A stretch of 64,000 nucleotides of DNA from Druceiella hillmani (taxonomy: Eukaryota > Arthropoda > Insecta > Lepidoptera > Hepialidae), in NCBI GenBank assembly GCA_039881145.1, contig JAYKKI010000064.1, positions 5,893,501 to 5,957,500 on the forward strand. Direction: 5' to 3'. The notes under the pieces were generated by a model that was given only the letters and a program-made list of their open reading frames with translations, made no database searches and was not told where the DNA came from. The position numbers were made by a program, and so were the translations under genes. This document shows positions 43,951 through 56,148 of the stretch, in pieces. The stretch's first letter is position 1. The number at the start of each line of letters is the position of its first letter.

Positions 43951-46649
43951 TAATTAGTCTCGTATGATGCCAGCTATCGATAACGTATGAACAGCTTTTA
44001 AAGGAGAGCAAGCAGTTAGGTGATGAAATAACAGAATGAAATATACCCTAAACATAATGGAAATAGCTCAAAGAAATACCTTTATAAATTCTCTATTAGC
44101 AAATTTCATTATTTAAACGCCACCTGACGATCTGTCAATTTGACGTTTGAATTAATTAAACATTGTTTGTTGTAATAAGTCAAATATATGATTAAACATA
44201 AGAAGAGAGGTCGATTGTTGAAAACGTGTACGGTTTGACACAAATGCTTTGAATGTGAAACGTGAGTTAATGAGATCGATGACATGTAATAATATGTCTT
44301 GTTTGGAATACAGAGAGGTTTACTAATATTTGACATAAACAAATAACTGTGAAAACAAACAATGGTCGGAAAACTGGAGTAATTTGGTCTTAAAATAAAA
44401 TAATTACTTTCATGATTAAATTAAAACGTATAACATATTTTAGTATTGCGCCGTAGGAACTTAAGATTTACGATATATTTTAGGAGGCGTTAAAAAAAAT
44501 TCAGATACGACATTAACATAATATAATTTAAGAGAATAGTTGCAATTAAATATTATTAACTCTGATGTAATTGAATAAAATTTATGATATTAACTTAATA
44601 ATTAATACACAAAGAATAAAATTAAATTTACTTTTGGGGATAAATTTCAAAATCTTTATTTGATATGTCGGTCAAGACTAAAACTTTCATTTAACATCAC
44701 ACAAAATGTCGAGAAATTTCTTTTTATTTGATTCAAATTCGATTTCAGTAAAAGTCCGCCATCTTGATTCGTCATTTTAGAATGAGTTAAGATGGCGGAA
44801 AGACTAAGGAATGCCACTGCAAAATGTCGTTAAATTCCATTTAATTTTTCGGAAGTTATCTTATTATAAACATATACAAAGCCGATTGACCCTACACTAC
44901 TCAAATATAAAAATTTGCTCAATCTATATACCAGCTTCAATCGATTATTTAAAAATAACAAATTATAAACATTTTTATTCAAATACAATTTTAGAAATTT
45001 TCTATAGTTTAGTTCATTTCAAATCGTTGTAAAGAAGCTGTGAAGCCTTTTATTTTTACAACTTTTCTGTTTCTGTTTCAACTGGTTCAACATCGATACT
45101 GACAATCATTATGATAGGAAGCGAGCTATGAACTAGCGAACTTATAAATATAAGCAAGTGTTTTGTTTATGCGTAAATTACGTAGGGCAAAGTGTCAAAG
45201 GCGAAAACGATCTGTCACTTCTATTCATTTACTTAAAAAAAACCTTCAAACGTAAAAGTTAGTCACATACACATACCCCAAAAATTGGTGTTTTAAATAT
45301 ATTTTTTTAAATATATCAAAAACCTTAATCAAATCTGTTACATTACATATTGTGCATTACGTTGTGCATGACATCAACTGAAAAACAATTTAATCGTAAC
45401 GAATGATTAATCAATCGATTCGTCAAACATTGTAGTATTGCATTCTTTTATTTTTTATACGTAAAATAAGAAATAAAATTTTAAAAATAAAAATATGTGA
45501 TAAATAATATCTATTTAAGTACATGGTAATCATTTTTTGTTGATACGAAGATAAAAGTTAAATTTTAATAACTGCTTATTTTTTGTCACTGTTTGTTTCG
45601 TATGAATTTCCTGAATCTGTCTAAAATAAAGATTAATAAACAATTTGGAAATTTTGTCCCAATTACTATGTTTTGGTTGAATCAATATCATATTCTTAAA
45701 GATGATAAGTACGAAAGCGCAGAGCGACATTTCGCTTGGTTGTAAAAATAGAATGTGTATAAAAATTAACTTGTCTGAATTTTAACGAATCCCTAATATC
45801 TAAGTGATATTCAGAAGCATAGAAATAGTTTTATTAGGCCACACGATTACTCAACTCTATTGATATAAATGGACTTCTAAAGCACGAAATTACATAGAAA
45901 AAGAACGCAATTATCACTCACATGAGACATTCAAATCCTAGTAAAAGTTTGATCAATGTAACACGACTTTAGATAGCAATTCATTAAACTGTAAGGTTGT
46001 AGCTACAGACCAAAGAGTAAACTAGAATGACGAGCGCGCCATAAGTAAGCGAAACTCTGCTTACTTCAAAGTAAGCACGTCTCGTCTATATTAGTTTGCC
46101 ATCTGCAGTAATGCGAGAAGGTTCTCCGTTATGTTTGGTTAAAAAAATATTTCTTACTGTGTCACTGAATTGAATAAAAATAAGAATTGTATAGACAACC
46201 TTACTAAAGGAGTTATTTTTTACCATAGTAATGCAGATTTATCAAATTTATTTCGGTTTTATAAAAGTTAACCTAATATTTATTATTATACATCCAATGT
46301 TGAACAGTTTGTGCGAGCTGGATAGTCATTGTGCGGCACATGCATGGGGGAGCGAGATCCAGTATCGAATGTCTTTTAATATTATTGTGACTGAAGGTGT
46401 GTGCTATGCAACGTAATTGGCTCGTTCAAAACACAGTTTGGCGACATAAGTTTCCGTTCTATTTCACGAATATGCCACTTCTATTATATTATTTGTTCTG
46501 TGATTATAACGGCATGGGGATGAGACTATTTATCACAAAAATAAAACTTATTTCGTCGGACTCCTATCTTCCACTTAAGGTGGATTTCCATATCCGGTCA
46601 CCCTTACAGCTTTAATGATATTTAACAAGTCAGTTGTTTAGGAAAGTTG
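43951..46649. other. AT-rich stretch, no gene supported
   Basis: Contains an imperfect inverted repeat at 44755-44799 (tccgccatctt ... aagatggcgga). Short frames at 44811, 45530, 46231 and 46397 have no recognised domain. Confidence 0.45.

Positions 46650-46719
<70 letters not shown>
46650..46719. repeat. (TA)n microsatellite
   Basis: Uninterrupted TA run of about 34 units. Confidence 0.98.
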
Positions 46720-46721
<2 letters not shown>

Positions 46722-47430
46722 TTAAAAGTAAGTATTTCCTTCTAGATCACTCGTAATAGTATAACTACACGGCACTAGGTGGAGCCTGATTTTTAAAGGT
46801 GTAAAGATATCTATAGAGTAATTCTAACTAAACTATCTAAAAAAGAATTGATTTTTTTTTAATAAATACGTTTTTTATTTCATTTTAATTATTTATTATT
46901 TGACTAAACCAAAACTAAAGTTTTGGTTAATTTCACGAGAAACGGTACCAGTTTTTTCACACCTTATTTAAACTGATTGCGTAACCATTGAAAATACGTT
47001 TTAAATGTGAAAGTGATTTTAATTTATAAATATAAAAAGTAAAATATTTTAATAAAACCTGAATAAAATCAAATCTAAAAGAAAAACTTTCTCTATCTCT
47101 CTCGACGTATAGGGGAAAATGGATATAGCTGAATGGTTCCGAGCCAGATCGGAAGAGATGGCTGAAGGTTTTTGCTATCACATTAAAACTAATCTCGAAA
47201 CAAACGAAACATCAGCATTAATGTTAAGGAGGATATCTTTATTTATTAATCTTTGAAAATTAATAAAAAAACATAAAATTTAATTAAAGAGACGAAATTA
47301 AACTGTTAAAAAAAATAGGAGATGGCCGTAAGCATATGTGATGAATGATGACCCCTTTATCCTGTTACGATTTACGAGCACTGGATATTTTTGTATGATG
47401 GATTCGTTCAAATTGTTTAATTGTTATATA
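46720..47430. other. AT-rich stretch, no feature seen
   Basis: No supported feature. Confidence 0.4.
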
Positions 47431-48045
47431 TCCTGACATAGTATATAACAAAGTCGCTTCCCGCATCTGTCTGTCCCTCTGTAAGTTTAGATCTTTTAAA
47501 CTACACAACGAATTTTAATGCGGTTGACTAACATCCATATAATTTCTTCCGGAAGGTTTATAGGTATAATACATGCATGTTATATTTATTTGTAAAAAAG
47601 TTTTGATCGCTTTCATTGCTAACGCTGGCTAAACTTTACGAGATATATCAAAATGTTGTACTATGGAATTGCGTATTTTAAAAATATCTACAAAAAAGTC
47701 CGCGACGGTATATGTCTATATTCTATCGATAACCTACAGAGATCAGTTTTATTAATTTTTTTGTGAGTTATACTTTTGAAGTTATTTCGATCAATATTAT
47801 ATTAATGGGTTGGTTTCGTTGAGCATTTAATGTAGACAAAACTTTCTCTTCACAGCAAATCATTGTCATTAATATTTTAGAAGATATCACAGATTTAAAA
47901 TTACCAAAATCAGTATTCGCGATGCCGATGCCGTGCACGGACGGCGGGGTCGGCACGTGAATGACAGTAATATTATTAATCGCTCCACAATTACACCACA
48001 TTAGTACCTACATTGCACGCGTGCGAAGCCGGGGCGGGTCGCTAG
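47431..48045 (+). mobile_element. Helitron-like non-autonomous element, 615 bp, both ends visible
   Basis: Left end a|TCctgacatag with tataacaaagtcgcttcccg and a tctgtctgtccctctg block; right end cgaagccggggcgggtcgCTAG|t at 48042-48046. A self-complementary gcacgcgtgc (about 48015-48024) lies just upstream of the 3' end, where Helitrons carry a hairpin. Insertion between A and T fits the superfamily. No Rep/helicase ORF, so it depends on another element. Short frames at 47768-48182 are shadows. Confidence 0.8.
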
Positions 48046-48303
48046 TACTGTATATATTCGAACGATTTGATCGTTTGATTTATTGGCAGGAGCTCGAAAA
48101 GCCCGTCACATTTAAAATTATATTATATGAAAAGCATAACCTTCCTGTGATGGATGTATATATATACTTTCGATATTTTTGAGGTGAACCTCCATGTCGG
48201 AACCAAATCCTTTTACGCACCATATTTTTGTTAATAATCCATTTCTCGCCATCAGTTAGTCAATTCAAAAAATAATCTTTTTTTTCACGTCGTCAAATAA
48301 ATT

Positions 48304-48395
48304 TTTTGAAGTGTAAACTTCTTTAGGCGCACTTTTTCTAAGCAGTGAACGAAACTGAGCCGTCACGCTCGGATCGGTGTCGCTTTCGTATTCCA
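48304..48395 (+). repeat. GAAGTnnnACTTC-type repeat, copy A
   Basis: gaagtgtaaacttctttagg, cgcactttttctaagcagtg, aacgaaactgagccgtcac. Copies B (48738) and C (48858) lie in the same orientation. Confidence 0.8.
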
Positions 48396-48632
48396 CGTAT
48401 TGCAACTTCTTCAAGTGATCATGGATACTTAAAAAATTAATGTTCATTGTTTTTATGTTTTGTGTCATGGTATAATGTGTGTTTAACTCGATCAATGTCT
48501 TGATTTTGTCGCCATTAATTTCGGTAGATGTCCCTAATCGAGGAGTCTCACTTGGAACAAAATCACCAGCACACAATTTTGTGAGTCATTGTTGGCACTC
48601 ATAGTCTTGTGGAATATTATCACCACAAACTT
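48390..48632 (-). pseudogene. Mariner transposase N-terminal (HTH) relic
   Basis: The minus strand reads VCGDNIPQDYECQQ-stop-LTKLCAGDF, then TPRLGTSTEINGDKIKTLIE, LNTHYTM and SIHDHLKKLQYV. This matches, in order, the mariner N-terminus: 'VYGdxxlxexxcQxWFaKFrsGDF', 'PRsGRPtExdddxIKaLIExNPh' and the second helix-turn-helix 'sxxTIhdHLkklGyV'. The conserved Trp of 'QxWF' is a stop. After YV the homology ends abruptly at repeat copy A. No catalytic domain follows, so this is a fragment, unrelated in position to the C-terminal fragment at 25265. Confidence 0.8.
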
Positions 48633-48737
48633 TACACAAGTTTACACAAGGGTGATGTGCAAGTAAAATAGTTCTGTCTTCCATTTCATCTTTGTTATAA
48701 AATATTCACTCGACTCGATCGATTCGCTTGTTTTTTT

Positions 48738-48830
48738 TAAAATGAAACTTCTTTTGGCGCGCCTGCGCACTTTTTCTGAGTAGTGAACGAAAATGCGCCG
48801 TAAAGCTCTGATCGGTGAAGCTGAATCAGG
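48738..48830 (+). repeat. GAAGTnnnACTTC-type repeat, copy B
   Basis: atgaaacttcttttggcgcg, cgcactttttctgagtagtg, aacgaaaatgcgccgtaaag, ctctgatcggtga; about three quarters identical to copy A with a short insertion. Confidence 0.75.
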
Positions 48831-48857
48831 TAAACTCGGCTCCCTTCTGCATCGGCC

Positions 48858-48900
48858 AAGTGAACTACTTGCTTAGGCGCACCATGCGCACTTTTAAAAT
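48858..48900 (+). repeat. GAAGTnnnACTTC-type repeat, partial copy C
   Basis: aagtgaactacttgcttagg followed by cgcaccatgcgcactttt. Confidence 0.6.
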
Positions 48901-50232
48901 ATCAATTGAACTGATTTTCTATATTTAACTCAACTTGAGTCTAACGTACTTATAACATATTTCAGTTTCCATAGACCTATTGTTTCATTCTTAGAATATG
49001 ATAGCAATGAAGAAGTTAATGAGAATAACATTCCATCAAAGGATTAATTCACAAATATAATTATATAATTATTTTGTTATTACCAGAACATACTAATTAA
49101 ATGTAATGTTAGTATATACTAGTGGAAAGGTTTATTTAAAAACGCAAACATTATAACAAATGTTTTATTTAATAACTTCAGAGTCATCACAAGTTATGGA
49201 TTTAAATATTTTATACAAATGGACGTTAATTATTGACTTTAAAAAATTTAAAAATTGGTGAATATATTTCATTTAATTATTAAACATTTTAAACATTACA
49301 CGATTTTTTAAAATGTTATTTATCCATATGACAAATCAAATTTAAAAATATCGTGTGTTTCATTTGTCCCCCCTGATTTTTTTGAATTTTTATATTATAA
49401 ATGTCAATACGTTTTGTCACCATGCCAAGCATCAAGATTTTACGTTGGAAGGTTTTGAGGAAAGCGGCTGTGAAAGATTAATAGACAGATTTACAGATGA
49501 CAGATATTATGAGAGTTCCATTTTTCTTTCGATGTACAAATATATGAAAATGGTTTGATTTACTCTAGTGATTTCAAGGATTCAAAAAAATATCAAGAAA
49601 TAGTGATAACAATCCAAATTAGTTGCGTGAACACTATCATAAAGTTAGATTTCCTTCACTGGTTTGGATTTTTTTGGAACCTAGGAAAAACACTTGTAGG
49701 ATGAAACGCAATGTTAACACTTGATTATCCAACTATATTTTATCGCAAAGAATTTAATGTATGCCTTTTCACATTCAATGTTTTTCTAATCTTTAAGAAA
49801 AACTCATCCATTTTTCAAGTCCAATTTGTTGATTTTGTTATTACCAGAACATACAATACTTTTGAAACGAGCAAGGCACAAATAACGCAAAACCGTGCTT
49901 TTCAGAGGCGCGGCCTCTACAACTCAATTTAAACTCAATAAACTGTAGCAATTTCCTCAAGTTAATTCTAAAGGCATATCTACCAATTTGCCCAGGTTAA
50001 CTTTTGCACAAGAAGGGACCGACCCACTGTAGCTGCTTCGAAATTGAAGGGGTTTGGTTTAAACCACTGTGCACCTACCAGCGCCCTAATACACAGACTT
50101 ATATATTCAGCACAACATAGAATTTACTTTAATTTTCGTTTTATTATTTTCTTGAAATTAATAAAAGATAAATTTTTTACTCATAAAAGTGATAAGCCAT
50201 TTGATTTCTCCAAGTAACAGACGGTGTGCGTG
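48901..50232. other. AT-rich stretch, no gene supported
   Basis: Short frames at 49355 and 49711 have no recognised domain. Confidence 0.4.
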
Positions 50233-50269
50233 GTAACATTTATTGTAACGTGGTAACAATAAATGTTAC
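50233..50269. repeat. 14-bp hairpin
   Basis: gtaacatttattgt (50233-50246) and its exact complement acaataaatgttac (50256-50269). Confidence 0.9.
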
Positions 50270-51289
50270 AATAAATGGTACGTGGTAATATTACCTTAGA
50301 ACCATGTGGAACTTCTGTATCATCAGGATAATAATAGATAAAAGAAAGCGTACTCTCAGGAGGAAAGGGAAAACTAAGCTAAGGAAGTCTTCACATGGAG
50401 ACTCCAAGGACACCGGTGCTTGAAACAGCCGCATTACCATCAGATACAGCTTGCAGAAGATGAAAGAAGCTGGTTTAAACTGGACAAAAATGACACATTA
50501 GTGTGCGATGGAAAATCTCTGTGGGGGTGTTAAGTTGTTTAGAGTAAAAGGACTTGACACAACGTAATATTAACGAAATGTTGGTAAATATTAAAAATTT
50601 CAAGGAAAAGATTTGAAACGTTAAATAAAATTTCAACTATTTTCACATCAATCTCGATAAATAACTTTAACACCACACTAAACTTAGATCTCTCCCAACA
50701 ACGAGAACTTTCACTTCAAATTACGTAAAATATTAATTTCAAACAAACTTTTACGCGATCGGCGCCGTGGGCGGAAAGCGGGGATTTAGAAAGTTAAACA
50801 CAATCAATTTGTCGTTCTTGAAAATGTCACAGAAAAGGTGTTTTTCTTTCTCTAAAAATCGAAAAGCCTCGACTTATCTCTTAAGTGAAAAGATTAGGTT
50901 TTCCATGTCCCCCTCTGTATGATATACAATCTTTGAGACAACAATGAGATGAGCCTACTTAAAGTCATGGACGACATGAATCTTTACGAAATACCGCGTC
51001 TATACGCCTCGACACATAAGAAAAAACACGACAAAAGATGTAGCTTCAGATGTCACCTTTTGACTAAGCCCTTTGTATTCAGGATTATGTTCTAAACCCA
51101 GGATTTATATTTGCTATTAGGTACATGTGTTATTTTGCAGATAAAAACACATTTAATAAATAGATTTTGATAGTAATGCGTTATTTTGTATAAAAATAGG
51201 CTATTGTAATTGGAAACGAAAATGCCTTGAGAACTTTTATTGTTGTTTTTATTATTTTTTAAACCAATAATAGCATATCATATAATATA

Positions 51290-51291
<2 letters not shown>
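50270..51291. other. No gene supported
   Basis: 50380-50530 holds a short frame EVFTWRLQGHRCLKQPHYHQ without recognised domain. Otherwise AT-rich. Confidence 0.35.

Positions 51292-51345
<54 letters not shown>
51292..51345. repeat. (TA)n microsatellite
   Basis: TA run of about 25 units. Confidence 0.97.
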
Positions 51346-51472
51346 ATATAGCTAACGCATTTTAATCAGCTTGTATACATTTATGAGATTCACATACGTA
51401 TATAAATTACACGAACGTGTTTCTGCATTTGCAATATCTTCCAGTCCATCATTATTAGAGAATTTAATATTG

Positions 51473-51805
51473 TCATCATCATCAGCAGGAAGATGTCCGC
51501 TTCTGAATATAAGCCTCGTTCGTAGATTCCCAAAATACTGATCCCGTCTTATATCCCGCTTGCATCCAATGGCTTTCCGTGACCTTTACCAGGTTACCTC
51601 TTCATGTAATGGGGGTATTCCACTCTGCGCTTTCTGGTACGTTGTTATCATTAGGTAACTTTTCTTCCCCAATGGTCGTCGGTTCTGCACGCCCTGCCCA
51701 CTACCCATCACGATTTTAGTTCTCCAAACAATCTCCTTATCATGGAACATAATTTGTAGAGAAATTTCGAGCGTAGCCTTTGCATAGCTCGCTTAGTGAT
51801 TTGGT
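51473..51805 (-). mobile_element. RTE-type LINE 3' end remnant
   Basis: Read on the minus strand, it corresponds in order to the common lepidopteran RTE 3' end: a 'KLKWQWAGHxARRTDDxWGRKV'-like part (DDHWGRKV is still readable at about 51660-51690), the 'RTGRRSVGRPxTRWxDDLxKVAG' part, 'WMxAAxDRxxWxxLxEAY' and a terminal tgatgatgatgac. Every frame is interrupted. The plus strand keeps the telltale gtcatcatcatcag at 51473 and ccgcttctgaatataagcct. Family from memory of the nucleotide pattern. Confidence 0.75.
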
Positions 51806-52382
51806 ATGGTTTTACAAGCTCAAAAGTAAAGGATCATGTAGTAAACATTGGAAAAGATTGGAACATACTGTTAGCAAAAATTGGAAAAGTAACTCAGTAA
51901 AATTAACTTATAAAATTAATGTATAATAAAATGTTAACGACACTATGTCTGTATGTACATCAAATAAAAACCACTGGAGAGATTTCAATTATACTTTGCA
52001 CTTTTGTACCTTAAAACCTTGGTCTACATCTACAATAGAAGTCATCAAGATTATTACTCAGATCTCTTCTTTCTCCTCATACCTTACACCTCCTTTCTGG
52101 AACAAGGTCTTGTGCATCACGAATTGCTCCACTCCAGGTCTTAGCAATACTCTTCACTACCGCCGGCACTGACTGTGGCCAGGTGCACTTCGTAGCGCTA
52201 TGTACGGAGCCGGATATAGACGAGTTTCTTTCAATCTAGGCCCACTCGCGGCTTTTTACTTGGTGCTCAAACGGGACATTTCTGCATCGTCTTCGTTACA
52301 TATTTTCTCGAGGCAAAATATTCAGAGTATTGCGGCAGCGATTGGTGAGGACTTGGAGCCATCTTGTGAAATTGATCGTCCA

Positions 52383-52386
<4 letters not shown>
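51806..52386. other. No gene supported
   Basis: 52120-52380 is GC-richer and stays open in one plus frame (MYGAGYRRVSFNLGPLAAFY... from 52200) up to the TA run; no domain is recognised. Confidence 0.35.

Positions 52387-52432
<46 letters not shown>
52387..52432. repeat. (TA)n microsatellite
   Basis: TA run with one CA change. Confidence 0.97.
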
Positions 52433-52814
52433 GCAGAATATTTTCAGTTTCACTTTCCGTATCAGTTTCCCGACCGCTAGATGGGATGGAGTTGGGGATC
52501 ACGCAAATTTATTGCCGTTTAATTAATTGAAAGCGGCATCTGTTTCTTTTATAAGTAACTATTATACTTATATAGTTTTGTAATTTTCTGCTAGATGGCA
52601 GTGTATATTTTATTTTCAAGAAATGTTCTTAATTCAAGTTTTAATTCAATGTTTTTAAGTCGGTTGTAGGAATTAAAGTTGTCCCACAATTTACCGTAAA
52701 ACGTAAAAGGTGTTGTCTATCTAAGAATGCCTTTGACGGCAGTTAGTCATTTTACCACTGGGATACGGTAACTAATTTTAGAAATTCCAGCTAATTCTAA
52801 TCTAAGTCATAACT

Positions 52815-52930
52815 TATCAATATTATAAATGCGAAAGTTAATTTCTTTGTTCGTTATACTTCCTCACCTCGACTATTCAACCCGTATCCGTGAAATTCGC
52901 ATACCAGTTATGGTATGTTTCATGAAAATA
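52815..52930 (+). mobile_element. Helitron-like 5' end fragment, third family
   Basis: atcaatattataaatgcgaa then agtt, followed by a ttctttgttcgttatacttc block and cgtgaaattcgcataccag. This resembles the 'tactaatattataaatgcga' 5' end of a common lepidopteran non-autonomous Helitron type. The 3' end was not found. Confidence 0.5.
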
Positions 52931-53315
52931 AACAAAGAATTTTGCTATATTCTGTATCAAAATACAAATAATTTTTTCAATGTAATATTTTCCAGTATTT
53001 ACGTAATATAAAAACGAAAGGTTTGCTTACACTTTGTGGCTATTTTAGCTTTGTGATCTGTTTTTGGTGTGGATAGAAATAATATTAAAAAGTCAAAATA
53101 TAAAAAAGGCTTGAACAGTTATATATACAGGTGTGATTTGTTGAGATAAGATACCGTCCTAGTTAAATCTTAACTTCGAGGCAATAAGATATCCTTATAA
53201 TCATGCAGATTTTAGATTTCTTGTCCTTTTTGAGGCACTTGGCAGCTTATATGAAATATTCGAATCGTTCGTAGACGCTTTCATGGCAGAAAATATATTA
53301 TGCAAAGTATTAAAC
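52931..53315. other. AT-rich stretch, no feature seen
   Basis: No supported feature. Confidence 0.4.
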
Positions 53316-53497
53316 CAGTGATTCCCAAAGTGGTCCAGGTGGCCTCCTAAGGGTCCACGGGGTACTTGACGGGCGTCTACGTTAGCGTGAAAAAAGTTTT
53401 GGTTTGGAAATATGGTAGCAACGTAGCTGCAGGGGGTACACCGAAACCAGTAAAATTTTGAAAATGGTTTACGACAAAAAAAGTTTGGGAACTTCTG
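53316..53497. mobile_element. hAT-like MITE, 182 bp
   Basis: Left end CAGTGATTCCCAAAG; right end reads, inverted, CAGAAGTTCCCAAACTTTTT. Both match the CAGnGGTTCCCAAA terminal repeat common in hAT elements. Flanking octamers tattaaac (53308-53315) and ttttaagc (53498-53505) agree at 6 of 8 positions, as an aged 8-bp target duplication would. The interior is GC-rich and has no transposase. The minus-strand 103-residue frame here is spurious. Confidence 0.8.
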
Positions 53498-54612
53498 TTT
53501 TAAGCAGTGCAATTCAACAACTTGATTATAATAAAAGTGCCAAACGTCTGACGATGTGATAATATATATTTCTGTCCCTTATTCGGTAAACTCCAATATT
53601 TTCAGACGAACATATTTTTAAATAATATCACAGTTTTTTTCTCTTCTATACAAGCAAAACTGTTGACCAAAATTACTAATATATTAAATACAAAATTCTG
53701 CATGTTTAGTTCTAGCCCAATCACGCTGTAATAGCCAAAATGATGAGAATGGAATGCTATACAATAATAGCCTCTACATTGCATAAAAGTGCACAACATG
53801 GCATTTACACCGGTGTAAATGTCTTATGCAGCTGCACATATCGACGAAATAAACAAAACAAAGAATTGTAAATAATTACAGATCGAAATTATCTACAATA
53901 ACACGTAATTATCTTGGTAACCTTAAAGCAAAGGATGACATATGCCCTCTTCCATTCAACAAGAAATGGTCATTATTATAACTTAGAAATAATATAGCTT
54001 AATACGTAATACGCGAAGCAATTATAATCTAAATGTGAAAAATGGTTTAACAAGGGTCAAGTTATAACAAGGGTTACTTTTTTAATCTGGTACTCTGTGA
54101 GTATTACTGTTCCGTATTGTTGCTGCAAGGGAAAGGACCGAAGGCAGTATTTAACTTGGTGCAGATCACCTCGCGTTATAGACTCTACTTCCATGGAGGC
54201 AACATAATAATTATTTTTCCATACCCTGGTCGAACATTTATTAAGCTGTACCAGGCGTTCAGGTTAGGATCACTTATTGAAAAGCATCCAGCTTTCAGAT
54301 GATAACACTGAGGATGGCAGCGAAAGACAAAAATCTATAGTCCTTCTTAATGCTTTGAATTAGCAGAGTGACATACTCGTAGAATTATAACTTCTGTCTG
54401 AAAATATTAGTTCCATTTTTTTAAAATATTATGTTTCTTACGCCAAACTGCATTATGACATCCCAAATTCAATCAACGTGAGTGAAAGTTATTAAAAGAT
54501 AATAAAATTTTAACATTTCGAGGTTCATCTTTCCTCAGATAAATGGAATTTCTTCGCACTTTAATTGAAAATGAATTTATTGTTTCTAAAATGTTTCGCG
54601 CTGTTCTTATTT
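53498..54612. other. No gene supported
   Basis: A 61-codon frame at 54117-54302 (MLLQGKGPKAVFNLVQITSR...) has no recognised domain. Confidence 0.35.

Positions 54613-54690
<78 letters not shown>
54613..54690. repeat. poly-A followed by (TA)n
   Basis: About 16 A then about 31 TA units; this arrangement can arise at the tail of an inserted retroelement. Confidence 0.97.
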
Positions 54691-54692
<2 letters not shown>

Positions 54693-56090
54693 GGAATATG
54701 GTTTCTATTTTAAATTAGCTATGACAGCGATTTCGTATGCGCAGACCACTTCACCTCTGGACACGTTCATTTCCTCAAATGTTCAGTTGGAAAACCCTCA
54801 TTGCGCGATTTAAAATACACGTAGCGCCATCTATCAATATATACATTTGTGAGTAGCGTACATATGCACATTGATATATGCGTCGAGTAGCTAAGCACTC
54901 CATTGTTGTCGTTGTACTAATGCGACGTAAATTCATTTTTGAAAATATTTTCTTCTGGTTGAGTGAACAGATTGCGATTAAGTAAAAACTGAACGTTGCT
55001 TCAAATTAATCCTTATATTTTCTAAAATTTCCGTCTAAATTGTGTTAGTAATTGTTACGTGATACGTATACAAACAAACACGCAAAAGCGTAAAACAAGA
55101 ATTCTAAAAATTATCTCAATGTATTCTATCACTTATTTCCATCTTCCCGTTTATCTCTTTTTTCGAATTTTTGCAATGTGCAACATAAAATTGACAGTTT
55201 TATTAAATATACATACATTAGACTGCTAATTTTTTCGAGAAAAATGTTCAAACCATAATAACCAGAAATTTATATTTACAGAGTCATAAAATTTACTGTT
55301 AGATTTCGTAAAGCCAAAAGATGAAATCAATTTTTTAAGAACTTGTTAAAAAGTTCGACTAAGTATGTAGCGGAATAAACACATAGGCCTATTAACCAGA
55401 AGAACTAGGACTTTTCCAAGTTTTTATAGCCTATAAAGGGTTAAAAATTGGATCATATTGCATATCAAAAATAAAAAGTGATAAAGGAAATATCAACTTA
55501 ATTATAGTAGATCCAATGATATTTAGTATCCAGTGATACTTCAACGTAGTATTCAGTGATACTTTCAACCGAAATTATGCGCGAAAAACCTCGTTACATG
55601 CATTGTTTTACATGCACCTAGTAAAAAAGAAAGTAAACATTTGTAAACAAGCAAAAGTTTGAAACTGAATAGCTGCAGTTGGAAAAATATCTGAATCCTA
55701 AGCTTTTAGTAACCAAATAGACAGACTGGACTAATATTTAGTAACCAAATAGATAGACTAGAGAACAGACTTAAGACTAAAGAATGCCATCAGATATTTT
55801 CTTAGCCAGTGACACAAAGTTCTTCTTGTTCAGATTATGTCAAGTTACACCTGCTTAAGATTGTAGTCGATATGTCTCCATCAATATACTCTTCCTCATC
55901 ATCGTCTCCAAATCGTGATAGGGTAGTTTTCAACAACAATACTTGCGCAGAGTTCATGGCCCAATATTACAGTCGTATCGTTTAGAAAAAGTTTAGTAGC
56001 CAGAATTTTTTCTAACCGCAACTTTACAGTCTCAGACTTTTATTTAATTATTATTTAGTTCGCTTTTTACCACGGTTCTTCATTTTCATA

Positions 56091-56094
<4 letters not shown>
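54691..56094. other. AT-rich stretch, no gene supported
   Basis: Contains tagcgccatctatcaata (54817), one of several recurrent CGCCATCT sites, and small duplications (tatttagtatccagtgat at 55519; tttagtaaccaaatag twice at 55705-55752). Confidence 0.4.

Positions 56095-56143
<49 letters not shown>
56095..56143. repeat. (TA)n microsatellite
   Basis: TA run of about 24 units. Confidence 0.98.

Positions 56144-56148
<5 letters not shown>

Noticed and set aside
50380..50530. Possible pseudogene or LINE scrap
   Set aside because: One frame gives about 50 codons without a recognisable motif on either strand.
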